Shown: positions 23,101 through 35,100 of the stretch, piece by piece
Numbering within the stretch: the stretch's first letter is position 1
How the letters are laid out: every line of letters starts with the position of its first letter
Source of the DNA: Chrysaora quinquecirrha
Taxonomy: Eukaryota > Cnidaria > Scyphozoa > Semaeostomeae > Pelagiidae
Length of the DNA: 64,000 nucleotides
Direction: 5' to 3'
NCBI GenBank assembly: GCA_014526335.1
Contig: JACTAT010000043.1
Location: 1,957,206 to 2,021,205 of the forward strand
Translations under genes and position numbers: made by a program
Notes under the pieces: model-generated
What the model was told of the DNA's origin: nothing
The model's input: only the letters and a program-made list of their open reading frames with translations
The model's database searches: none

Positions 23101-26100
23101 GCGATTGCCTACACCTATACCTGTGCCTTAGCTTAGACCTTCGCTTCATCTACACCTACACTTGTTCCTATGCCTTCGCCTGTGCGATTGCCTACAACTT
23201 ATCGACATAGGTGTCTGTCGTCTTCTCGAGCATTTACGGCTACATAAATCAAAATAAAGACCGTGGTCATAAGAAAGTACTTCGCTCTATCCAGCTCAAT
23301 CATATTACCATTCTCAGAGAAAGTAAGCAGAAAATGCTTCAAGTTTTTCATCTTTTTCAACATTCATAGTAGTTCGGAACCCTAGCTGCATTGCATTAGA
23401 AATTACGAGCATTCATCGTAATTAAAGGTTTGAAATGACAAAAATTAGCGTAAGTGACAGAGAACACGATACTTTTATCCTAAAAGTAACGCTGAACACA
23501 TCAAAAGAAAAATTTGTGCACGAAACGGTTAAGACTCAAAATATCAGTTTTGCGTTTTGATGACGTCACACACATTTCGAATCGTAATAACTTCTGAGTA
23601 TTAAGCCAAGTCGAATTGGTGTTGTATAATTTTTTGCTCCATTTGAGATGTTCTTTCCGTCAATATTATTAAAAACACAAACTTCAAAAGTCAGATTAGT
23701 AAAGTAGGAATTCCGAAAAAAATTTTCGGTTAGGTGGTTTATTAGTTTGTTCATGGAAATTCCCTGCCTAGATTTACCGGCCAACAAATTCAGCTACTCT
23801 CGCTGCAACAAACAGCACACAAAATCATAACATTTCAACACAGCTCAAAGCTAATTGAGCATAAAACTAATTCCAAAAGCTGGGAACAGCAGCATGTATC
23901 TCATTTTTTAACATGCTGAATCTGCAAGAAAAAATTGAAACACAGGCGAAGATCTCGAGCGAGCAGTTTATTACGGATTTCCACACGTGCAGCAAAGCAC
24001 ACAACGATAGCTGGAATTTAGGCCTACAACAGACTTACACAAATTGTTCTACTACAAGCTCTGAAGGACATGGCCAAACAAACATGGATAATAATAAGTA
24101 AAAAACACTTAGCTGAAGCACTCGACGATATCTTCTTCATCTTCTTCGCTCATTCACTTCACAAGTTTTGCAAATATGAATGAGAAAGTTCCTAATAATT
24201 TTCAGCCTTTTATACACATGACAGCCTCGAAATGAAACAGAGACCCTGGAAAAGGCCCATATAGGGAGACCAGAACGCTCACTCGCTTTAACTCAAATTA
24301 GAAATGCTTTCTAATTTTCATCAAAATGTCGCACGTGTGGCCGTGGCTTTAGCCGTTGATAGGCATTGTTGTAGAGTTGGACATTATAATCACGTGTAAG
24401 CAGTTTTAGAATTTGTGCTTATTTTGCGCAAGGCATCATAGTCCTGGACACTTTTTGAGTAAATCTTATGATAAGATCTTAACGAGTCTGCCAAATAAAA
24501 TGTTTCACAATTTTTTTCCTCCTACAATAAATGACTTTTTTCACTATTTAATCTTCTGGCTTGTTTTCCACCACTGTTTTTCCAGCAGGACTTTTGGATA
24601 TTTGTTTGCTTTTCAACTTTCTTCTACCGTTATCGACAGAGTGTCCTCAGATTGGTGGGAATCAAGTCCCCATCAAGAGATGTGGTATGTGAGTCCGTGA
24701 CTGTAACCATTAGGCCATATACTGACTCTCTCTTGCAAGGAGACCAATTTCTACCCATCACAATAGAGGCCACTTAATGAGCACATAGAAGAATCCCCCA
24801 CATGTGGCAGAGTCATGCGAAAAATGCATCCAAAAACCACTGGCAAGGGGCCCAAAGTTAGATGGACAAAATCTGAAGCAATGTCAAATATTAGGTCGAC
24901 AGTCTAATTTTGTAAATATGTGGATTTGTTAGCTTTCCCAGGAAGCAAAGGAAGCCTGACCTCCCCTGACTCTAGCGAAAGTTCAGGTCATATGCATGTT
25001 GCACTCGCTTCTCCAAGATAATTTGCTAGTTTGTATGTGTATAAAGTTTTGCAAGTGATGACGAAAGCATTGACTTTGTAATATGGTCTTGTAGGCTGAT
25101 TGTCAAGGGTTGTTTTGTTTGTTAAAGTGTTGAAACTGCGCGGAAAAATAATGCAGCATTTTGGAGAGGCAATTCCTTTGGAATCTTGGACACCTTTGCT
25201 GAAAATCGCATTGTCTGTTTGGAAATCCGTTGAAAATATTTTTGCGTAAAGAAAATCTCGTATGAGTGAAAGCCCCTTGATTTAACATTTAGTGACCACT
25301 TCCCGAAAAAATTTCAAATATGTTTTTAATGCTGAAAACATTTTTCGCAAAAAGAACGAATAACTCACAGAAGATTCAGGCGATAATTTAATCTTACATT
25401 TTGTTAGAGGTTGAGAGTCAGAGAGCGAAACACTTTTCCTGGCAATCGACCAGAAAACAGTCTAAAGAATCAGCTTGCACTAACAAAAAAAGCCCGCAAC
25501 TAAAATCAAAACATTTCAAAATCGAGGAATTAACAAACTTTAACCAACTTCAAGGGTGAAAAAGATTACGAAAATAGATGGTGACTGCCTTGGCAGAATA
25601 GAGTTCCAACAGAAAAGGAAGCGCATTTCCAAGCGGGCAAGGAAAAAATGCTTTCGGGGCAAAAGCGCAATGGGCAAGGACAGCGGGCAGAGTAATTAGC
25701 ATAATAAGAATATTAGTACCTATAAAGAATTTAAATTACATTTAAAATCATGTAAATTTGAAATTTAATTCGAAATCGAAATCAAAATTGACATTAATAT
25801 TGAAATATAGGCTTACTCTTATCCTTTATCTTAGTATTGATTTATCTAAGCTAGAACTTAAAATTACTTTTGATCGTAATTAGATTTTAATGTAAAAGCA
25901 AGCTGAAAGTTTAAGTCTTTAATTATTTTAAAATAATATGAAAATGAGGAACAAAATTGAAATGAGAGGAAGCAAATATATAGTCAAAAAAGCATTGTAG
26001 TTTTGTGGAATTATACACTTTATATAACGTTTAGACTATTAAAATCTGGAAAACAAAAAACCGAAACTTTTTCCACAGTTTGGATTCAAACTCCAAACCT

Positions 26101-29100
26101 GTTATTGCGGTCTGAAGCACCGCCCTTAACCACTCGGCTACCCAGTCACATTCTCATTAAGGGAGATAATGTCCTTCTTATCACAGCAGAATCCACTTGG
26201 CTAGGACAATCAACCGATTGTTCATATGGACACCAGCGATGCAAATGAAAGAAGGGTTTGACCCATTTACCACTGACACAAGAGAAGAGGCGGAAAAAAA
26301 CAGAAAGTGCGCTGGCTCGCCTGCACCACTGTCAAACGAATCATGTGAAAACCGCATCTTAAAACCACGCACAAGTGCTTAAATGTGACTGTGACACAAG
26401 TTTTGAAGTTTTTGATTTTGTTGCGTAAAACTTTGTAAAAGGAACTGCTGAATGGGATGGTTTGGTTTTTATTTTGATTTGGGCAACAGTTTTCACAATA
26501 ATGTCACTTAGAGTTTGAAAATTGCGTTTTAATGTCACTGCAGGCGTCGGATTCATTCGATTAGCAATTCATGTGAGGAGCTATTTGATGAATTTCACTT
26601 CGCACACAATATCAACAATGGCTTAACGTTTCCAAGAGTGAGTTGAGGGGATATAGCAGCGAGAGTGGATAGGAGATCAGGGGAGAAATAGCTAGTGGAT
26701 TCTGTGGGAGTGAGAGCGATTTTTTAGAGTTTTATGTTGAGGAAGGATTGCAAGAGTAGAGAACTTTAGAAGAAAGGAATAATCCAGCCTTATCAATTTG
26801 AACCAAAGATTCCACGGCCTTGGCGCTAATTGGAGATCAAAGCCCAAGTCAGAACCAAGAAGAAGTAGAAGAGAACCGGTATGTATTTATATCTTGCACT
26901 GCTTGGTTTCAAAATTCTATGTTTTCATGCGTTCTGTGTTTGTGGTTTTTAAACTCTTGCCCTCCCGACAGCACTGCATCAGGTTTTTTGTTCATTCACT
27001 GGTTTTTAGTTCCAGCATTAGGCTATTAAGTCTATGTGATTTCAAAATCTAAGACACTTGAATGTTTATTGAGTTCATCCTTCATCGATTTTTTTCTTAT
27101 TTGCTGAGTTTTTTCTTCTTCATTGATCAGGTGTACATGTGGACAAACATTACCATAAGCAAGGGAAAATGTGTGCTGCAAATATCCCGGTGAGAGATAC
27201 TTCCATTGTTCGTTATACTAGACGTGCCACCCAAATGGGTAGTTTTTTCAGCGCCAATTTCCCTACATATGGGTTGATTTTTCGTAAAGAATCTCTAAAC
27301 ATGGGTTATAAAATATATAAAAAATTTTAGACATGTATTGTTTTTAAAAGCCCGATAAAAAGTGCTTTTTAGTTTTCAGCGCAAATGCCTTTTCGCCGCA
27401 TTTAGAGCTGCCTCAGGTGTTAAATTGGGTTCAAACACTTGAGATATTGGTACAAATGGGTAAAAAGTTTCGTTGTTTTTTCTATACATGGGTACCACGA
27501 GGAACAGAATTTATCGGTAGACATGGGTTGGTTTGGAAAAACTGGGTGGCACGTCTAGTCATTTGAACAATGAAGTACCCCCCCTCCCCGGGGGCAAATC
27601 TATGCAAGCAGTTGCCAAAAAGTTAGATAGACGAAGCAAGAAATGTGATTGACTGACTGCATTACTGATCATCCTGGGTTTATTGCTGTTTGAACTATTA
27701 TCTGGTCACTGAAAACTGCTTGGTATGAGTACAAACAACAATATGACAATCCATATAAAGTTCCAAGGTACACGAAGCTAAGGCATGTTCCCTATAGGCA
27801 ATTTGTGTAGTTGGTCTGGCACTGCCTGGATAGAAATGTATGAGTTGTTCTGCCCAGTTGTGTATTGTCTTGTATTATATGTGCACATTTTCCTTCTCCG
27901 GGAGATGAGGATTCAGTTGTTTTTCAGAGGTTACAGCTTCCTGATTTATAGAACATTTTTTAATTCAAAATTTCTCAATTTTTGTTTTTATTTTTTTACG
28001 ACGGACACTTTTATTGTATGAACTAGCCTATATGATGTTTAGAAGCATTTTTATTGATTTAACTAATACATAACTCTTGCGATTAAATATTATATGAAGT
28101 TTATATAGAAAAGTGACTATTAGTATGCAACTCTGAGTTTCATGATCTCTCAATCATCAGACATACAAGATGTTGTTGCATGTCTTTTTTCTTTCATTGG
28201 TTGTACTAATAAGTTCCTATTTTAGTCAAGCACTGTGAAAGGCTTATGGATAATTTAATTGTACATGTAGAATTATAATTTTATATTTGGATAGGAAATT
28301 TTCTTGTTCTACATTCTCAAAAGAAATTGATGAATTAATTGTTCTGTTGAATGAAAAAACTTGAGCAATAGAGAATTGTGCTGTGATCATGTTGAGCCAG
28401 ACTGTGTTGAACCAGACTGACAAGAAAAGCTTGACAAAACATCAATTCGAAATTTTTTGTCGTCTGCCTGTTCATCATAAAATTTATCAAAAGTCTGCGT
28501 TTTCCTTCAAATTTACCTATATCAGACTGTTGTATTACCATTTAAATTAATGGATGAAATTTTCAAGCAACTAAATTTTTTAATCAATGTAAATGTTCAA
28601 AATGAAAAAGGATATTTTTTTGAAATATGAAATTGTTGCCAAAAATTAGGCTACACCTATACTAGTTTTCTCGTACTGGAGTTTATTAAATTTTGGCGTT
28701 TCTAGGGTCATGGCTTTTAGAGTGTTTCTTATAGAAAAAACCGTGTCTTTTGTGTATCTTTAGGTTTTCTCAATATCCACTATTAATATTGCGCCATATG
28801 CTCTGTAGGCTAGGCTAGGCCAACAAAAAGTCTCTTCTCTTCGCCCTATGCTTTAGTCACGGCGCTTTTATTTGGCCTGCTCAAAGTGTTTAACTGTATG
28901 ACTGGAATATTGCTACATCATCGCCATCGCCGTCAGCTATTCTTTTTCATGCCCAAGGTCTCTTTGGTCTTTCCCGTTCTGTTTCCTCGCATCACCTCGT
29001 CAAGTCCATGCATCTTGTTGAGCACCAGGAACAAATTCCTCAAATGGCTATTGCCAAAACTGTTGCCCGGATCAAAATAAAAACTGGACAATAAAATTAA

Positions 29101-32100
29101 GCTGGTTTTTTACGTTGATTTATGCAATGAAATTAAAAAAATTGTTCCATGTCATAGTCACTTTAAATTACTTCGACAAGATCGGGCCTCAAGCCGAAAG
29201 ATAAAATCTTTTCATATTACTTATTATTCTTCATTGGTCTTTATCAGTGCTACATTGGTGTTCGTCAGTATTCGTTGGTGTCTATTGGTGTTCTGAGGTG
29301 TTCATCTGTATTCATTGGTGTTCCGTTGCTGCTCATCTGTGTTCATCATTGTTAAACGGTGTTCCATTGGAAGTCATCTTTGTCTCTTTGTGACTTCCGT
29401 GTTCACTGGTGTTAATTGAATTAAATTGGTGTTCTCACTAGCATTGGTGTATTAGACTACATCCTTACTTTGGGAAGCGTTTTTTTCCTTATCTAATTTA
29501 AACAATGTCGACTTTTATAATTATTCTAATTGGAAGGAATAATTACTATAGTAGAAACAAATGACAACAATTGTTACTATAATTGGCATTTTTAAGGTTC
29601 ATCCAGCATCTGTTAAGAGTGCTATCTCGATTTGTACTCCTCTGCTTGGGCTTCCATTGGATAAAAGTGAAAGGACAGCTAGCCAGTTCAAAAGAAGCAC
29701 CTATTGTAGTGGTCGCACCTCATTCAACTTTCATTGATGGTCTGTTGTCGATATGTTTGGCAAGGTTAACATTCCTCTCTCGAAAGGAGAATGATGAAGC
29801 CCCCGTACTTGGACGTGAGTTATTATTCAATCTTAGCAAAACTTCCTATATTTTCAAGTTAGTCAATCATATCTTTAGAATTGACGGTTTTGCGAAGTTT
29901 CCGAAGGCTCTCCTTCAACATTTCAACGAATCTCTTAGTCATAATTTTTTATTTTTCGTCTCTTTTAGTTCTTATCTAAATCAGAGTTATGAACATCAAC
30001 AAAGTAGCAAATGTTGGTGTATCCCACTCTGATTTTTGCTTTTATTCTTGATTTTTATAGACGTTTGTTCTTTTCAGATGCCGTTAGAGCGTTTCAGCCA
30101 GTCTACGTCACTCGAGGACATCAGCATTCAAGGAACAAGACTGTTCAGGAGCTAGTTAGCAGAGCAACTTCAGGTGGTAACTGGCCTCAGATTTGCGTGT
30201 TTCCTGAAGGTAAGTTTTTTTCATTTTTTCGTTAGTTTTGCATTGCTATCAAAACGTTCTTGCTTGGCTTAGAAGTTTATAGCTGTATAAAATCCTACAA
30301 AGGAAGAGCTTTCTTAACCTTCAAGGTAAAAGTAAAGTTTATCACATTTATATAGCGCCCTAACTATAATTCAATATTCTAAGGTGCTTTACAATCTCAT
30401 TACCCCCTCAAGCAGTTGTTTGTTTTCCTTGGAAAGCATTTTTTTAAAAGCGCGCAGCAACATTCGGTGCTTCTTAATCATCCCCGAGGTACCAAATTAT
30501 TCACCTTGGTGAGGAGAGGCACATTTGTGTTAACAACTTGCCCAAGATTGTTATCTCTGCAATCACAGTGGAAAGACCGTTGCTCGCACCCACAACATTG
30601 GCGTTGTGAGCCCTGCACACTGACTACTGCGCCCCGGGGGGGGTACTTCCATTGTTCAATATACTAGACGTGCCGCCCAAATGGGTAACTTTTTCAGCGC
30701 CAATTTCCCTACACATGGGTTGGTTTTCCGTAAAGAATCTCTACACATGGGTAGCAAAATATGTGTAACATTTGAGATATTGGTACAAATGGGTAAAATA
30801 TTTCGTTGTTTTTTCTATACGTGGGTACCACGACAAACAGAATTTATCGGTAGACATGGGTGGGTTTGGAAAAACTGGGCGGCACGTCTAGTCACTTGAA
30901 CAATGAAGTACCCCCCCCCGGGTACTGCGCACAGAGACCACCTTAAAAAATGTGAATATCGTATCAGAAACAGAAGATGAGTCTTACTTATATTGCTATT
31001 TATATTAATTCTGTATTAGCCTTTAGCTGTCTACTGCTTTAGTTATCAAGTCTTTTTCATAGCCTTAATATATATTTTCTAATTTTGATTACCTTTGAAT
31101 ATTGCGTAATATTTACTTCAAAATCACTTGTTTGACTTTTTCGTCTGCTCTTATAGGAACCTGCACAAATGGGAAAAGCTTAATCACATTCAAATCTGGT
31201 AAAATATGTAAATATAAGTTTTAATTGTTCAACAAAAAGTAATCGCATTCCCAGTATCATATTCTATATGTCATGACGTTGCTTATGAATTCTTTTTTCC
31301 AGTTTTAAACTCCATAATGTAATAACCACATTGCTTATTGCTGCAGAATTGCAAAAACACACAAATTCAGTAGAACCTTTTGCTTTTTGTATTAAATTCT
31401 TTACTTTAGCAATTCCACTGCATACATACTCAGCCATTTTGCATTTCAGGTGCTTTTTATCCTGGTGTTCCTGTTCAACCAGTCATTTTTAGACTTTCGA
31501 ATAAAACGGTATAGTTACTTGTGTTGCCTTTTATGATAACTTATGATTCATTTGATTTCGAGGTTTTGGGATCTGTCGACATGTCCACATCAATACTAAA
31601 AGGCATGTTCTGTGAAGACAGAAAGAGTTCTTTTTTCACTTGGACTCTTCCATTAATGTTTATTGTCCTTCCTGCCAAAGCTGATTGGTGTTTAGAGCAC
31701 AATGGCAATTCACGTTCTGATTGGGGCACTTCAATCCGGACATATGCCGTCTTAGTCAATTTTTTGGTCTGTTGCTGATGTTTATACTCTACGGAGTGTC
31801 ACACCATCTCTTAAATGTTCAAAGATGTTTCCGCTATTGGTCGCGATATTGAAGTTTTGTACAACTTAAGGGCGTAACGGGCTGTCTTTAAAACGCTGAA
31901 TCTTGTAACTGGAATCTATAAAATCTGGGGTCTTCAAAGCTCGGAATCTAGACAACCCTGAATCTTTAAAATACGGAATCTAGAAACCCCTTCATCTTTG
32001 AAACCAGGAATCTAGAACTGGAGTCTTTAAAGCCTGGAATCTAGACTCTTATATCTTATATACTGATTATCTGATACCGTGTTGGTGTAAAGGATTGGTT

Positions 32101-35100
32101 TTTTGAAAATTTTAGAGATTCAGCTTAACAACGATGCATCTATTCTAGCTATGGAGTTGGAAACATAATTGAAGTACTCCACCATAATTACAGAAAACCA
32201 CCAATTGCAAACAAAATAAACCCGTGGCCCGTGGCCCAGACCCTTAAGTAAACCTTCCTGATTTTTATTATGACATGACCAAATCAAAACAGACCACGTT
32301 ACAAACTATAGAAGCTCTTAGAAATAACATCTTTGCCTTCTGTCACAATTTACCGATATTCTAAATGTTTCTAGAAGTAATAAATATCTAGAGACATGGA
32401 TTTCTAAAAATGATAATCTCTAAATGACACCAGCACAAAGAATCGTGAATTTTTATCAACAAAGACAATTACCCTAGCTTCCTTCTTGTCACACAAATGG
32501 TGTTATTAGTTTACAAAAGAGTGCATGATTTGTGAAGTATGTTGTATCTTGTGGTCATCATGCACGTACACTTTTTTTGAAATTGTAGTGATTGTAGAGA
32601 ACAAGTTGGACAGTTCATGTTTGACTGAAGACAAATCGTTAATTATAATCTTCCTCCTTCATTTTTGAATAACACCACAATCTTTAGTTCAAATTACCCT
32701 TTCATGACTTGTTTTGGAAATCGAAATCTTCTGGCTAAAATCAAAATTGAATCTATCTATTTTGGTCCGAGAGGGGAATTTTACTCTTCAAAAGGGCGTA
32801 CGAGATTTCTGTGAAACAAAAGTAGTTCAAAGGGATTCTCGAGAAAGCAGTTTATTTACAGCAGCTGTCCACGCAGCTGTCCAGCAGATTCCCAAGAAGT
32901 GATTTGCTCTTAATCTGGACAAGACAAAAGGTTGGAGAAGAATTTGATTTCAAAAGGATTTCAATAGACTTCGAAGGAATTCCGAGAACCATTCTTTCTA
33001 AGACTATCCGATTTATTGATTGCTCAATGCCTACGTTCAGGATCCAACCTAGGGTCCCACGTCAAACATCCATGAAGCAATAAAAATCACTGTCATTATA
33101 TCTAATTGGCATTGTTCCTTGTCTGTGGAATGCGTAAACAGTATCACGCGAACGGAAGAGTGCCTGCACCACAGAAATTCTAAGGAAAATGGAAACAACG
33201 AGGCAGTAAAGTCCACCGGCATATTGCTGTAAGTGGTTTCGGAGTGGGAAAATGAAAGGAATAACAACTGCAGCAACTGAAATTGGAGTTGATGTTTCAA
33301 AATTAATTTGTGAAACGAAGAACGCTGCGATGTTCTGATGAAGTTGTTATAAACGACAAAGGCTTAGGCCACCGATGAATCGATGACCACAACGAACGAG
33401 GGAAGACTAGGAGAACTCATGGGATATATTTTGAAAAAATTAAAGATTTGTAGAAAAACAGAAATAAAAACATTATAAAAGATTTATCCCTATGTATTAT
33501 TCGTATATTATAGAGGTTTCCCTCTCAAATTTAGTGGCTGGACTTGACATTTTGATAGAGGCCTACTGAAAGTTGATACTTGTGGGCTGTGGCACGTTGC
33601 CAATACTGTATGTACATGAAGAAGGCTGAAAATAGTTTAAATGGACTTAGATTACTTTGAAATTTTTTCTTGTTTAGCTTCTTGACGTTAATATTTGTTC
33701 CAGGGAAGGCAATAACGGCATGGAAGCAAAAGCAATTGGCTATGCAAAAGAAGTCCCTCAGCGCTGTGTAGCCACCATTGTCTATCAACTGAGATCTGGT
33801 GATGTTTTCTCATCATCGGAACTTCAAAATGGGCGGTCAGTGTGCCAGCCCAATGCCAAAATGCCCTTCGCTTCTGGGGGTTGACGAAGAAACAAAGTTT
33901 TTCCGCAGACCAGCACACTATGTCCATGCCGACAACCAGAGCCTGAGGACACTAGTCGCAAGCATGAAAAGAGTGAAAAAGAAAGCAAGCACCTAAACCA
34001 AGCAAGCAGGGAGGGTGGGTGGGACAAAAATCTGCTTGTCAAGCACTTTGAAACGTCCTCCGTTCACAGTTCATGTTCAGTTTTAATGATAAGCACAGAC
34101 CGCGTGGCAAAATTTATAGCCGCCAAATTTAAACGCACGAGTTAACCCGATTCACCATAGCAACACTGCTGTATAAGGAATCGCTTTGTATGAAACAGCT
34201 TCCACCAATCATGAGACACCTCAAAAGCTTCTCTACCTCTAATGCGATGCAAGAGGGCAATAATAACATAAAGCCCTGTCACATATTAAACCCGAATAAA
34301 TTGCATTTAGTCGTGCCTTAATATTTGTTCCAGGGAAGGCAATAACGGCATGGAAGCAAAAGCAATTGGCTATGCAAAAGAAGTCCCTCAGCGCTGTGTA
34401 GCCACCATTGTCTATCAACTGAGATCTGGTGATGTTTTTCTCATCATCGGAACTTCAAAATGGGCGGTCAGTGTGCCAGCCCAATGCCAAAATGCCCTTC
34501 GCTTCTGGGGGGTTGACGAAGAAACAAAGTTTTTTCCGCCAAGAGCGAAGCTCCCCCAACCCCCCAAAGCAAAGGCAAAGGAAAGCGAGAAAAACACCAC
34601 CAAGCAACGCATCCTAAACTGGCCCAAGAGAAAGAACACCTGCGCAGCACCAAAGATCTGCACATCATCGGCTGAAGCCTCAATCAAAGATCTGTGCGTT
34701 TACGCCTCCACAACTTTCATCGCAACGGCTGCCAGCAAAGCAAATGCGCCCGTGAAAGGAATACCATACGACGACGACTGACGACGGCATCCAAAAAACG
34801 CGCATAACCTGAGAAGTGTGTATTATACAAACCATATACATTACCTCCACCACTGAGAACGATATATCCAAACATTAACTTTGAGGAAGACCAACCGGTC
34901 TTTATAACCTCGGCCAAGCATTAACATTGAGGAAGACCAACCGGTCTTAATAACCTCCGCCAATCATTAACATTGAGGAAGACCAACCGGTCTTTTAAAC
35001 CTCCGCCAATCAATAACTTTGAGGAAGACCAACCGGTCTTAACAACCTCATTCAATAAATAGCGTTGAGGAAGACCAACCGGTCTTAACAACCTCCGCCA

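Noticed and set aside
26078..26152. Functional tRNA gene on the minus strand
   Set aside because: A and B boxes are present, but the acceptor stem does not pair and the anticodon loop lacks the invariant T at position 33.
27785..28021. Hydrophobic 78-aa frame as a membrane-protein exon of LPCAT
   Set aside because: It is an AT-rich frame without splice borders in the right phase, and the membrane segment is already accounted for by the exon at 17550.
31541..31778. Frames on both strands just after the 31450-31508 exon as coding
   Set aside because: They overlap each other and match no LPCAT block. The next conserved block is found at 39613 with correct borders.
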